Positions 1 through 60,959 of a stretch of DNA of 64,000 nt are shown here, in pieces. The position numbers and the translations under genes were made by a program. This stretch comes from Clytia hemisphaerica (Eukaryota > Cnidaria > Hydrozoa > Leptothecata > Clytiidae), in NCBI GenBank assembly GCA_902728285.1, contig CACVBU010000910.1:2054080-2118079 (forward strand), read 5' to 3'. Within the stretch, counting starts at the first letter, position 1. Every line of letters begins with the position of its first letter. The notes beneath the pieces were generated by a model that was given only the letters and a program-made list of their open reading frames with translations, searched no databases and was not told the DNA's origin.

Positions 1-16649
<16,649 letters not shown>

Positions 16650-18261
16650 TTAGTAATGTGCAAAACCTCTAGTAAAACATTTTATTTTTCTAAATTTACT
16701 CTGAAATAAAACAAATTTTCATACTTAGTTTCCTTATATGGAAGTTGAGTACTTTTCAGTATATTCAGCCTTGGAGCATTAGAAATGTCATTTTTAGGTG
16801 TTTAAACTTTAACATATAGATCAAAATGATGAAAATTTGCCAGAAAAAGGCTGTTATGCAATTGCGCAATTGCTTACTTACTAAGGGGAATCCTGATGAA
16901 AAGCTAAAATAGTCTATGATATTGGCTTTCTGTAGGTCTAACGAGACTAGACCACTTAGTACACAACTTCGAAACAAGGGCCTTGGCTGAAATTGCATGG
17001 GGAAGAATAAATTTTTATGCAAAGAATTTGAAGCCACCATTATGGCAAAGGCCTTCACTGTCAAATTAATTTTTTTTGCAAAGTGAAAGTATCCACTAAA
17101 GACTCCACAAAAGTCCAAATATAACCATGTGACAATGAGGGCCTTGCAAGAAATTGACCTCTCAAACCCGCAATGTGAAATAACTTTCACATTAAATTTG
17201 TCAAATTTGGACCAAAAATCCTCAAATATGGAGACCTGGTAACTAGCCATCATTGAAAAGTATTGTTTCTACCTCAGGAGCAAAGAAAATCCAAAGTCCA
17301 ACCACTGCTGTAGGTTGGTCTAATGTTGACATCGCTCATCTAATAATGACACCTTTGAGCTGGGGCCGTTTTTGTAAATTTAGGTGAGTTTTATGTCTTA
17401 AAGGGCAAAAAATTGACGAAGTTAAGGGTTTGGGTGCACTTTGAGTCCCCCAAACTTTCAAAAAATTTAAGTGAATTTTCTCAAGCTCTAAAAATTTCAA
17501 AAGAACTAATCCTTTTTCAATAGAAAGAAGAAAGATTTAAAACTTGAAATTTTGATTGGTTATTTATTAAATTTATTTCATTAGATCAAAAGTTATGCTC
17601 AATTAAATAAAAAGTTACTTTGAGAAAGTGCTCAAACATTTTTATTTTGAAATTGGCAATCGCAATAGTCTTTACCATGATTATTATAAGAGCATATTTT
17701 ACTAATTTTAAGAGCCACTTTCAGTAAGAATCAGACAATAACAGCAAATTGAGTAAGTGAATTTTTTTAAATTGTCTCATTTTGATATATTTTGTAATCC
17801 GAAAATATGTACAACTTTTAACAGAAAAATGTAAAAATCATGATATACAGATACCTGGTTGTTTAAAAAACATGGTCCAAAATCAGGTTTTTAAACCGTG
17901 CGACAAAGTTTGAGCCATTTTTAAGGGCAAAAATCTCAAAATGGAGAAAATCAAAACTGGAAAGCTTTTCATTTCCCAAGAGTATCATGAGTTTACTGCT
18001 GGAAAACAAAAACTGGGAACCATCAACCTCTTTGATTTTTCAAAATGGCAGCCCAAAGTTGAAATTTTTGAGCTTTTTGTCGTAATTTTGCATTTTTGTG
18101 GCCATTAACTGGCTTTGTCATTTGAAAATTCCAGGTGTGTTGTCAATCACACTCCTAAACCATTAATTTAAGGAGTTTCAGGCTTATAATAAGGTGTGCG
18201 ATGCACTACTTTTCGCTGAAAACTCAAAATTTAAGGCGTGTGATTTATCACTCTCCTAAGA
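16650..18261. other. Intergenic region upstream of SMG1
   Basis: This is presumably the SMG1 5' UTR and promoter followed by AT-rich intergenic DNA. I saw no TATA element or CpG-rich island that I would defend. The longest minus ORF (16765-17253, 162 codons) has no recognisable domain and no splice context. Confidence 0.4.
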
Positions 18262-18873
18262 CAGTCAGGAACAGTCGCCTTATTAGGAGACGCCTCCTGA
18301 TTAGGAGACGCCTCCTGATTAGGAGACGTCTCCTGATTAGGAGACATGTAGGTCGCTTGGGGTCGCTTGATTAGGAGACCCGTCTCCTAATTAGGAGACA
18401 TAAAACTTTTATCTCAATTTTAAGGGCTTTAGGCTTTTCTGCGCATTTTGAAACTAGTTTTAATGGAAAGAGCAGCCTCGAATTGGTAAAGTTTTAAAAA
18501 AATTATCAAAATTTCTCGGTGCAATCGATCACAATCCTAATATAAAGCACTACAAGGAAGCCCCTCTTGATTTTTTTCATGTCCGCCATTTTTCTTTTTG
18601 AGACGCTTTTGTTCAGAAGACAGATTCTTACTTCTGATTGGTTCTTATGGATTATTAGAATTGTGATTGATTCCACCGGTGGATTTTTCTGAAAATCACC
18701 ATATGGAATCAATTTTTTGTGCTCTTTCCATTGGGAGCAATTAAATCATGCGCAGTTTGCTCGTTCACGAGATAATTACACCCGTCTCCTGATTAGGAGA
18801 CGTGAACCTCCTGATTAGGAGACGGGTCTCCTAATCAGGAGGCGTCTCCTAATAAGGCGACTGTTCCTGACTG
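18262..18873. mobile_element. 612-bp foldback element built of CTCCTGATTAGGAG palindromes
   Basis: Both ends read CAGTCAGGAACAGTCGCC on their own strand, then a run of GTCTCCTGATTAGGAGAC units, each nearly palindromic. The left arm has about four units and the right arm about three. The 5-bp direct repeat TAAGA flanks the element (18257-18261, 18874-18878). The core has no long ORF. The family is not recognised; the repeated palindromic unit resembles a multimerised binding site. Confidence 0.75.
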
Positions 18874-18878
18874 TAAGA

Positions 18879-21417
18879 GGCTTTTAGGTGTGTGTGGAGG
18901 CATGCGCGTGCTATCCTCAAATGATGCAGCCTGCATTAAAAAAAAAAGACTCAAAGTTGGAAGGGGCTTAATTTCATATTTTTTCGTACAGTTCTGAAAG
19001 TACTTTCAGGACCTGAACTCAGAAATAAGGGTTTTTTATATTCTTGAGAATTTTCAGATCAAAAATTGTTTTAGACTAAACGATGACATGCTGAATCAAT
19101 CAGCCTTCTAGCTGTTTTTCGACATCGATGTAGGATCTTTTTACATCTCATTTTAGAACTTTTCATGTTAATGAGCAATGAAAAATTGAAAAAATCACTT
19201 TTAAACATCCGAAAAAACTTTCCCTCCACAAAAGGTTCAAGGTCTGGTTTACTGCATTTCTCTGTCTTATTCTGCTGTAGTAGGCAAATGAAAACTCCTG
19301 ATTTTTTGTTTTTGTCAGTGCTTGCTCGGCAGCCATTTTGAATTTTTTTTTTCGATGTCTGTACTTGGCAATTTCGTGACCTCTACAGAATCGACGATTT
19401 TGCCTGAAGGGGAACAGCAGTGGTGCACCGGACACATCGGACTTCAGACTTCCATAAGTCTAGTGTTGGGGTTGCCTGGGCGGTGGTAAAAGTATTCTTA
19501 TCCAACACCGGACATCCACTATGATGTCCGGTGCCATCGAGTCCGGTGCGCCGGCAGGGTCGTCCTAGCTTTAGCTAGAAAGATATCCATAAAATTTACT
19601 CTCCTGGAAAAAAAGAACAGATATTTCAAAAAAATCTGCCAGCGGCTGCTGTTAAATATCTGTGCCAACAAAGAAACAGTAAGCTAACGCCTAAAATTAA
19701 ACTTATTCTTCATACCTGATTATTTCATACTTTCACTTCCTTCAACCTTCCTTCTCATGTCCTTGCTTTTCAATGTTAAATTGCAAACGAAACCATGGTT
19801 AGGTCTATGGCAGTAGAGTACTCTGTGATAATAATGACGTCTCAACAATTTAATACGTCTTCCGAGTTTATGAGTTCTCATCTAGATGACATCGCTTTCC
19901 AGAAACGTGTCGTGAATCTTTTAACTGACCCGTACTGTTCACAGGACCATATCCTTACCTATAAGTATAATAATTTTTGAAGAAACACGAGTCGAACGGT
20001 TTCTGTATCAAAACAAAAAGGAAAAAATGTGATCCCATACAGATTTGCTGTCTCATAGGTTATATGGGCGTCTTCTTGAGCATTGAGGGTGGTTTCTAAG
20101 ATTTCTAAGAATTCCAAAGTTAGTTCTATTAGATCATTTTCTTTTTATTAAGTTGATTTTTTATCACAAAAATTGGATATAAAGATAATTTTTGTCTATT
20201 GATATCTGTAAGTTACAGATTAAGATTCTTATAAGCTTTGACAAAAATCGAATTTGCCTTTTTAAATCAATTGGCCATTTCTTGTATCCACATCATGTTA
20301 TTTTGATGGAATTCTATACTTTGATTTCAAAGTCAGTCTGTCGGTGATATAGCGTGTCTCAAAACAAAAAGTATTTGGTAAGAATTTATGTAACATCTCT
20401 TCCATCCTTTTCAATCAAAGCAAGCTTTCAAGCTTGGTCAATTTCTGTTGAGTTTAGTGTTTGCTGTTTAGCATGGTGCGAGGAAAGACGCATGACGTTC
20501 TGACGTTCAGCTTAGGAACATTTGGCGAGTTCCTGTAGCTGTACGCGACCGCAATGTAAAAAATCATAACAACACTCATTAAAAAATGACGTTCGTGTCT
20601 TTTCGCACTTTTTTTAGCCTAGACGATGTAGCAAACATAGTAAATATAAGCACAATGTGCTTTTATTGGCTGAAGTTTTTTTTTGCGTCGGAATTTTTTT
20701 TTCAAACTTTCAGCAATGATTGACCAAAAAACTGTTACAATGAAAATTATCCAGCGCATTTTTTATCTTCTTATCTTCTTAATATTCAATGAAGCACTCA
20801 AAGTTTACTGAATTTAAGCACATAAGATATTCTTATAATTATTGATATTCACTAAAACACCGTTCTAGCCTGCTGCGGTGGAGTGTATGACATAACTCGC
20901 GCGGCAACTAACTCACTTTTTGTTGGAAGATCATATTGGGCGTTTTGGTGTTACCTTCCTCGAAGCTAGTGGGCGCCCCTGTCTTTCCGCAACTCTTTCC
21001 ACCATTTTAGATGGCCATAATAATAGATCCAAAAGGGCGCCATAATCTTGGAAGATCATTTGTTTTGGTCTCCAGCTTTGGGAAGTAGCAATGTTTTTGG
21101 TTGTTTTTTATGGAAAATAGTAAGAAACTTAAGTTTAGAAGTGTATCATTTAGTTTTTGCTGGCTTGAAGAATGGCAGGATCCTGGATGGTTTCCCTAAC
21201 TGACGTTTAACCCTGCTGAAAGATGGTAATGCTGTAAACGTACCGTCAACTGCTCTAACTTGGGACGATGGTCGAAACATGGGACAGGTTGATATCTGGT
21301 CTGTATTTTGACTTACTGTTAAATCTCTTACAAATTTGTTTTGATAACTCCACCAAGTTTATCAATCATACTTCTTCGTTCCTCTTAGAAGTGAGTGCAC
21401 AGACATTTGGGTGTTCC
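18879..21417. other. Intergenic region with no convincing gene
   Basis: AT-rich DNA. It holds one possible isolated exon at 19834-19964 and a single mariner-type end-like sequence at about 20353-20375. Nothing else could be supported. Confidence 0.4.
19834..19964 (+). CDS. Possible isolated first exon, unknown protein
   Basis: An ATG at 19834 opens 43 codons of balanced, non-repetitive composition, ending at a donor-like TATAA|GTATAA. The peptide is hydrophilic with normal amino-acid use, unlike the surrounding low-complexity ORFs. I do not recognise it and find no partner exon before 21.4 kb. It could be a first exon, a relic, or chance. Confidence 0.2.
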
Positions 21418-21423
21418 ACTACA

Positions 21424-22092
21424 CCAGACCCGATCAATCGAACTTGTCGAACCAATCGAACAATCGAACTACTCGAACTCCATCGAACGATTAAAGTTCG
21501 ATTAAAAAAATTAATCGAATTCTAAGATTTTTTAAAAGATTGTGAGTGTTCGATTAAGTTCGATCAATGGGTTTCGGTTCGATCAGTTCGATAAACCAAT
21601 TTTGTTCGACAAGTTTGTGCTGCTCCGCCACCGTATATTAGCTTCTTTTCAAAGCCAAATTCAGAATGTAAATCGGGAAATTACTTCCGATAACGGATTA
21701 CACACTTTTCCTATATCCTTTTAGCGCCAGAGGCGGGGTTTGTTGGGGCGTAGTATTCCGCCACTCGGCCGCGCGTGAAATCGCAACAGAGGGGGCTACG
21801 GACTTTATTCCGGATACAATAAACGTCAAGCTGTTAAGTCCGAGAACTGTCGAAATGGCAATCGCACCGCCAGGACAAAGTTTTTGCAAGCGAGGGAAGA
21901 TATATGGAGATTTAATATCATCGAACTAATCGAACTTTATACTGACCGAACTAATCGAACTGCTATTGCCTCAAAAATTGTGAGTGTTCGATAAGGTTCG
22001 ATTAATTTTTTTAATCGAACTTTAATCGTTCGATGGAGTTCGATTAGTTCGATTGTTCGATTGGTTCGACAAGTTCGATTGATCGGGTCTGG
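21424..22092. mobile_element. 669-bp element with 95-bp terminal inverted repeats and 6-bp target duplication
   Basis: The ends start CCAGACCCGATCAATCGAAC and carry many TCGAAC/GTTCGA repeats over about 95 bp on each side. The 6-bp direct repeat ACTACA flanks the element (21418-21423, 22093-22098). The core includes an open stretch (about 21738-21929) that is also present in the duplicated copy at 23863. Superfamily not identified. The right half is reproduced in the tandem duplicate, ending near 24217. Confidence 0.75.
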
Positions 22093-22547
22093 ACTACAAG
22101 TATATGTACCGCAAAACCCACACTAAATTTCTGACCTAAATAATTATTTTTTGGGCTGCTTTTATCAAGAAAATTGTTTGATGGTGCAAGGAGTCCCATG
22201 AAAAGAGTTCTTCCTCATATTTTTCAATGTTATATGTTAGATTGTTTTTATGTCATTGCTTTTTAAAATTTTCACTTTTTTTGAATACGTACCTCAAAAC
22301 CCACATTTATATTATTGACGATATCTTTAAGTCCACTGGGTCAATCAAGGTAAAAAGTTTGTTGTAGAACTATTCATATGTTGATAAGTTAGTCTCAATA
22401 GAATTAACTATTACACCACAGAACCCACAATAGATACTTACTTTTGATACTTTTGATAGGTTTTTTGAGTCTCTCAATCATCCAATTTGGAAATCCGATG
22501 ATTCACCATTTCTCTCACACTGTTTGAATCCGCTCTCCTGTAGGGAT

Positions 22548-22575
22548 AATAATAATAATAATAATAATAATAATG
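22548..22575 (+). repeat. (ATA)n microsatellite
   Basis: About nine uninterrupted ATA units; the same array with the same length occurs at about 24678-24705 in the duplicate. It produces a poly-isoleucine run in a spurious minus-strand ORF. Confidence 0.85.
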
Positions 22576-22923
22576 TTTTTGTGTTTAGAATTTACTTCTT
22601 TAAGGTGGCATTTTCGTCCGAGCCTCTGGTTTTCGTAGCAGGTGATACCCCCTTTGTTCTCAGAGTGGTTGAAATTTGGAGAAAATTTTTCTGAGATATA
22701 CCAAGTATAGATGATTTGATATCTTTCTCTACGTCTTTCCAGACTGTATAGTTTTAGAGTTTTAAGTTTTTCCCAATAGTTCAGTTTTTGTAAAGAGAAT
22801 ATTCCATTTAGGAATGATTTTTGAAGCTCTTCTAGTCGTTGCATTTGGTGTCTCTTGGATGTACCTCAAAACCCACAAGGGAGTTTTGCAAATTATTTCT
22901 CCCCTCGTTAAGGGCTACTTAGA

Positions 22924-23154
22924 CTACACAATATATTGACGAACAATATTTGACAATATGGTTTGCGGACCGTAATGTACGAAGTAAACAACAGGTACTC
23001 TATTATAAAAAGGAATTTTTTTTCGGTAAACAATCCCCCTATATTGTTAGAATATTGCAAATCAAGCTGACAATATATTGCGGACACCTTTTCAATATAT
23101 TGCCGGCACTCAGCAATATATCGACAATATATTGCCCGACAATATATTGTGTAG
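22924..23154. mobile_element. 231-bp inverted-repeat element with AATATATTG ends
   Basis: The ends are CTACACAATATATTG and CAATATATTGTGTAG, with several further AATATATTG copies inside. It is duplicated at 25055-25285. A diverged internal fragment (shared TTTGCGGACCGTAATGTACG) lies at about 30828-30913 in CLCN7 intron 6. Confidence 0.7.
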
Positions 23155-23294
23155 TGTATTTAGCCCTTTATATTTCTACCTGAAACTTTTTGACAATTGA
23201 TTTTGTATTTCATATATACGGATTTTTTCATATTTCGATTTAAAAGCCTACTCGGTGCGAAAATGAAATCATGTATTTTTTAATACGCCGTTCA

Positions 23295-23445
23295 TTAGTG
23301 AGGTTAAGTAAATCGGTAAAATCACGACTACGAACGAAAATTTAACAGGCTAGTGAGTTTCAACCAATCAAATTTCGTATTTCCACTAGCCTATTACATT
23401 TTTCGTCCGTCGTCGTGATTATCCCGGTATACTTAACCTCACTAA
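23295..23445. mobile_element. 150-bp inverted-repeat MITE
   Basis: The ends TTAGTGAGGTTAAGTA and TACTTAACCTCACTAA are inverted copies, with an inner inverted pair AATCACGAC / GTCGTGATT. It abuts MITE A at 23447. The same pair is present in the duplicate (about 25426-25576). Confidence 0.7.
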
Positions 23446-23446
23446 T

Positions 23447-23638
23447 AGCGAGTTTATGTATTTGCACTTTTGAGGACGGTAAAGTGACTGAAGCGATTTG
23501 GAAAAACCCGCAGTTCTGACCCGCAAAATCGAGGACGGTAAAAGTGCTAATTTACCGTCATCCTCAGTTGGTCATGATCTAGTCAAATTAGAACCTTACC
23601 GTCTCCGTCGCTGAAAAACACACATACATAAACTCGGT
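23447..23638 (+). mobile_element. MITE family A, copy 2
   Basis: Same ends and body as the copy at 3686. AAT flanks both sides (23444-23446, 23639-23641), a 3-bp target duplication. It is reproduced with the tandem duplication at 25578. Confidence 0.85.
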
Positions 23639-23862
23639 AATAACTCAAATCAAATGACTTTGGAGGCTCGGTGAAATGGTGGCCGAATTGCCGTCCCATG
23701 TTTTTTGTCAGATAGTCCTAACCTAGAGCGGTATATCTGGTTTTTGTGGGTTCATTAGGTGAGACCCAGTTAAATCGGCATTTTTAGGGTGTATGATAAT
23801 AATAATAATATATAATAATAACTCTATAATTCTCTATGGCATCAGCCATTTTGAAGGCAATG

Positions 23863-25988
23863 GTTTGTTGGGGCGTAGTATTCCGCCACTCGGCCGCGCG
23901 TGAAATCGCAACAGAGGGGGCTACGGACTTTATTCCGGATACAATAAACGTCAAGCTGTTAAGTCCGAGAACTGTCGAAATGGCAATCGCACCGCCAGGA
24001 CAAAGTTTTTGCAAGCGAGGGAAGATATATGGAGATTTAATATCATCGAACTAATCGAACTTTATACTGACCGAACTAATCGAACTGCTATTGCCTCAAA
24101 AATTGTGAGTGTTCGATAAGGTTCGATTAATTTTTTTAATCGAACTTTAATCGTTCGATGGAGTTCGATTAGTTCGATTGTTCGATTGGTTCGACAAGTT
24201 CGATTGATCGGGTCTGGACTACAAGTATATGTACCGCAAAACCCACACTAAATTTCTGACCTAAATAATTATTTTTTGGGCTGCTTTTATCAAGAAAATT
24301 GTTTGATGGGTGCAAGGAGTCCCATGAAAAGAGTTCTTCCTCATATTTTTCAATGTTATAATGTTAGATTGTTTTTATGTCATTGCTTTTTTAAAATTTT
24401 CACTTTTTTTGAATACGTACCTCAAAACCCACATTTATATTGACGATATCTTAAGTCCACTGGGTCAATCAAGGTAAAAAGTTTGTTGTAGAACTATTCA
24501 TATGTTGATAAGTTAGTCTCAATAGAATTACTATTACACATTAACACCACAGAACCCACAATAGATACTTACTTTTGATACTTTTGATAGGTTTTTTGAG
24601 TCTCTCAATCATCCAATTTGGAAATCCGATGATTCACCATTTCTCTCACACTGTTTGAATCCGCTCTCCTGTAGGGATAATAATAATAATAATAATAATA
24701 ATAATGTTTTTGTGTTTAGAATTTACTTCTTTAAGGTGGCATTTTCGTCCGAGCCTCTGGTTTTCGTAGCAGGTGATACCCCCTTTGTTCTCAGAGTGGT
24801 TGAAATTTGGAGAAAATTTTTCTGAGATATACCAAGTATAGATGATTTGATATCTTTCTCTACGTCTTTCCAGACTGTATAGTTTTAGAGTTTTAAGTTT
24901 TTCCCAATAGTTCAGTTTTTGTAAAGAGAATATTCCATTTAGGAATGATTTTTGAAGCTCTTCTAGTCGTTGCATTTGGTGTCTCTTGGATGTACCTCAA
25001 AACCCACAAGGGAGTTTTGCAAATTATTTCTCCCCTCGTTAAGGGCTACTTAGACTACACAATATATTGACGAACAATATTTGACAATATGGTTTGCGGA
25101 CCGTAATGTACGAAGTAAACAACAGGTACTCTATTATAAAAAGGAATTTTTTTTCGGTAAACAATCCCCCTATATTGTTAGAATATTGCAAATCAAGCTG
25201 ACAATATATTGCGGACACCTTTTCAATATATTGCCGGCACTCAGCAATATATCGACAATATATTGCCCGACAATATATTGTGTAGTGTATTTAGCCCTTT
25301 ATATTTCTACCTGAAACTTTTTGACAATTGATTTTGTATTTCATATATACGGATTTTTTCATATTTCGATTTAAAAGCCTACTCGGTGCGAAAATGAAAT
25401 CATGTATTTTTTAATACGCCGTTCATTAGTGAGGTTAAGTAAATCGGTAAAATCACGACTACGAACGAAAATTTAACAGGCTAGTGAGTTTCAACCAATC
25501 AAATTTCGTATTTCCACTAGCCTATTACATTTTTCGTCCGTCGTCGTGATTATCCCGGTATACTTAACCTCACTAATAGCGAGTTTATGTATTTGCACTT
25601 TTGAGGACGGTAAAGTGACTGAAGCGATTTGGAAAAACCCGCAGTTCTGACCCGCAAAATCGAGGACGGTAAAAGTGCTAATTTACCGTCATCCTCAGTT
25701 GGTCATGATCTAGTCAAATTAGAACCTTACCGTCTCCGTCGCTGAAAAACACACATACATAAACTCGGTAATAACTCAAATCAAATGACTTTGGAGGCTC
25801 GGTGAAATGGTGGCCGAATTGCCGTCCCATGTTTTTTGTCAGATAGTCCTAACCTAGAGCGGTATATCTGGTTTTTGTGGGTTCATTAGGTGAGACCCAG
25901 TTAAATCGGCATTTTTAGGGTGTATGATAATAATAATAATATATAATAATAACTCTATAATTCTCTATGGCATCAGCCATTTTGAAGG
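23863..25988 (+). repeat. 2.1-kb tandem duplication, copy B
   Basis: Second copy of 21738-23857. The left half of the 669-bp inverted-repeat element is missing here, so the duplication breakpoint fell inside that element. The junction carries 5 bp (CAATG) between copies. The internal elements are reproduced at 25055-25285 and 25578-25769. Confidence 0.9.
25578..25769 (+). mobile_element. MITE family A, copy 3
   Basis: Duplicate of the copy at 23447, carried by copy B of the tandem duplication rather than by an independent insertion. Confidence 0.85.
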
Positions 25989-27948
25989 AGAACAAAAACA
26001 TTAAAAAGGGCACACTAGCAGTGAAATTTCATTTGTCATTAGACTTAAACTCGTATATCAAGATTACGGGATTTCGAGTACGGGGCAATCTTACTTTCGT
26101 TTTGAGTGGTTTCATTTTCGATTTCAACCAAACATCTTAGCAACAGGGTGCTCGCCCATAGTTACAGGGGTTTGTGCAAAAAACTAAACATAGAAAATTT
26201 TCCAAATCCCCAATTTTGATTAATGCAATGAAAAATGAAACTTTTCTATGTTTCACTTTTTTGCACCTATATTCTTCAAAATGAAAATATTTAAGATTTT
26301 AAGTTAACTTCTTTTATTCAATGATTTTTTACGGCACTCTGTTGACAATCTAACTCTCGCATCAAATTCCCGCTTTCTTCAGTAAATTGAAGATGAGAAA
26401 AAATCTAACCCACAGATCACGGATTGAAACAAATATATGAAGGGTGGGATTTTTACAGCCGTCCGTCGTGCAAGGCGCTGAAAGCCCACGGGTGCCAAAA
26501 AGAAGGGCTGTTTGAAATGCGGCAACCTCATTGGTGGAAATTTGATGAACAGCTTCGAAGGAGCGCTGGAAAGCCATCAGTAGAAGAGACCACTTTCGCT
26601 TTTGTTGCAGATTTCTATAAAAACTTCTCTCAGGGATTACTTGTCAATGTACATGTATATACACATGTGTTGTGTCAGCTTGTCAGCATTGTATTGTTGT
26701 AAAAGGAAAAGATAAAAGAGGTAAGACTAGCCTAGTTTCTAATCCTGATATAGGAGTTTAAGTTTAGACTGTCTGTTGCAGAAATGTTGGCTCATTTGTG
26801 TTGTTAAATGTTTATGGACACAAAAATAAGTGTGTGCCCAGCTGTTCAACACTACATGGAAACAAAATTTCAAGATATGTCCCAGGCTTTGCTTTAATGC
26901 TTCAAAATTTCCTAACTACAGTAGGAAAGTTATTCATTCTGGGTGATGGTATTTCCAACTCTCCACCATTTCATGCACACAGATCAATTTTGACTTATAA
27001 TTATATACTAATACTAATGGTTGGAACTTGCGATTATAAAGTGATTTGAAGAAAAAGGTAGATAACTTTTTTGGATCCTCTCAGCGCCCGAAATGTCTGA
27101 TGCGAAAGGTTCCATTTTTTGTGCACATCGGAACACCTGAACGTTCCGATGCATTTCTGGTGCTCTGGTGCACGATTTTCTGGTCTGCACCAAATCGCTC
27201 TGGAGCTTTCAGTGCGTGTAAATTATATATGAAAAGTCAGGAGGCTCTAGGACATAACTTTTATTGATGTCAGACCAAATTTTCAATTTTTCTGTGAAAT
27301 TTGAACCTTTCTAACTTTTTCCTATGTATGCTAAAGCGTTTTGGTTTTTACTTAATAAAGAAAGCCTGTGATCGTAAATTGCAGAACAAATTTCTAAATT
27401 TGTCTACCACCAGACAGAAAATTGTTGCAACCAGCATTAAACAAATGTTTTTGGAAATGGAGAAAAACACAGGGAGGGGGCACTTTCAGCCATATTGGCC
27501 ACTTTTCAGGGTGAAAATGGGAAAATTTTTTCGATACTCCCTTTTGGCAGGGTTCCAAATTTACCAAAATTCATATCTGACACGGCCCATTTTTCAAACT
27601 CCAGCAGCACGTCCCTGTCAGCCGTCAAGGTCAGTGTCCACCCCGGAGGGAAACATAGTTGAAGGCTGAAATTTTATATATTTATCAGAAAAAGGGTGAG
27701 GATTCGTATTCACTAATTCCAGTTCTTTTATTTATATGTAGTTTTTTTCACTTTTTTTTGCTTCTCTAGCATGGGAACGTCCCTAAATAGTTTTGATTTC
27801 TGCTGATGTCGATTTTCTTTTGATTTCGGGTTTCTTCTTTCAGAAAAACTAATCAAACTAATCAATTCAAGAAGAGAATGAAATAAGAAATTAAAATATA
27901 ATTTAGATCTGTTGTAATATCACCTTGGAGTAAAAATGAAAGTTTGCA
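25989..27948. other. Region upstream of CLCN7
   Basis: AT-rich DNA with overlapping short ORFs on both strands at 26362-26702 and 27046-27669, none recognisable. This presumably contains the CLCN7 promoter and any 5' non-coding exon. No specific promoter motif can be defended. Confidence 0.35.
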
Positions 27949-59466
<31,518 letters not shown>

Positions 59467-60959
59467 AAATGGTGGTAGATAGTTGGTTTCTTTGTCCATT
59501 TTTCAACATTCAGAATTATACAATTCACCATTTTTTTAATTTATTGAACCCGCAACGCATTTTTGTATGAAATTTTGAAAATTTGAATTGATTTCACTTT
59601 TCTTTTCGCTGCGATTTGGAATTCGTTTTTATTTAAATGCTGTAAGCCTGGGGGGTATGTAGAGGGCAAAAATACCTGGTAATGTTCGAACGAAACGGTT
59701 AAAAAATGTTAAAATGTCAGAAATGTCCTTCGGTTTGAATCTTCACTTTGTAGAGTTTCTTCATACACGTGGAAAAGTGTAAACATGTCTCAAGTGAACA
59801 AGTGAATAATTTTTACGGCTACCGAAACCAGCAAAGGTCGAAAAACTGATGAACAGAAAGGCCATGTGTACCCTCTACAAAGGTTAGCAGAACCGAATTG
59901 ATTTATTTTTGGCAATGATTTAAACTGTATGAATGACAATGTAACTTTTGATTGATTGATTGATTGATTGATAAATTCTTAAATGGCTGATTTTGAAAGG
60001 TATTCTTTTGGATATTTCATGAATAAATTTGTCTGGTGGTAAAAGGCAAATGTATGAACAAATGAATGAATTTTTGACCAGTTGATTATGTTGTGCCCAA
60101 TCATTGGGGATGATTCTGTGAATTTATTAACGCGAGTTAGACGCACACTGATTGTTCCCTTTCCTATTAAAATTGAACAAATCTTGGAATAGTTTAGCCT
60201 CATCCAAGTCAATTTGAAATATTTTATTTTCGAATTTTCTTAATAGGTTTTAGATTGGTTATGAAGATTTTGAGACAAATAAGCGTTTAGAAGAATTTTC
60301 CAAAAATATAATTTCAGTTCGGTAAAAGATACACCATCTACCGCAAAAGTTTTTTCAAAACGTTTTTTCTTCGCCGAAAATAGACTCTTCAAAGTTGAAA
60401 TACTCTTCTTCACAAAAGTCTTCATTTTCTTCTTCCTAAAATTTTTTCATTACGATAAATTTTTATACTCAAGGATAGTTGGCCTAACCGGAAAATATAT
60501 AAGATGCCAAAGATTTTTTTAACTACATCAGGTAGAAATTTATTTTTTGTACGTGACCTGACGTGGTAAATATTAAAAATCACTAGGGTCTGAGCCCTTA
60601 AGGACAGGATACAGAGCATTGCATTTTTTAGATTTTTTCATTTGCATTGATTTTTTTTATAGATTTAAAACAGTTTTAAGCCATTAGTTGAAGGCTTAAT
60701 ACAATCTTTATAGTAATTCTTAAAATGTTAATATTTTTCACAACAAAATGTTTTTTATAAGGTAAAAAGTTTGCAATTTGACAAGATTGATATTGTCAAG
60801 ACTTTAAATAAAGAGCTACATAAGAACTTGTGAATTTCTGCTCTTTTTATTTTTTGCCTACTATCATATTCACATTACAGCTTCAAAATGGGTTTTAAAA
60901 TGAGTATTTTCTTATTGATTTATAAGATCCGAGACTCACACTGTTCTTAATTTGTTCTT
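59467..60959. other. CLCN7 3' flank
   Basis: AT-rich. An AATAAA at 60807-60812 is the first clear polyadenylation-type signal I noticed downstream; it would give a 3' UTR of about 1.3 kb. A (TGAT)n-like run sits at 59951-59970. No ORF is supported. Confidence 0.35.

Larger units (their letters stand above)
21738..23857 (+). repeat. 2.1-kb tandem duplication, copy A
   Basis: From GTTTGTTGGGGCGTAGT at 21738 to CATCAGCCATTTTGAAGG at 23857 the sequence repeats at 23863-25988, with only a few small indels, mostly in homopolymers, and a handful of substitutions. It contains the right part of the 669-bp element, an (ATA)n microsatellite, an inverted-repeat element with AATATATTG ends, a GAGGTTAAGTA-type MITE and MITE A. 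It is either a recent local duplication or two haplotypes laid end to end by the assembler. Confidence 0.9.

Noticed and set aside
16765..17253. 162-codon minus-strand ORF upstream of SMG1
   Set aside because: Hydrophobic, AT-driven composition, no domain, no splice or start context.
22515..22844. 109-codon minus ORF with a poly-isoleucine run, duplicated at 24646
   Set aside because: Runs through the ATA microsatellite; duplication copies it without evidence of function.
26362..26702. Overlapping ORFs on both strands upstream of CLCN7
   Set aside because: No recognisable protein on either strand and no splice sites that join them to CLCN7.
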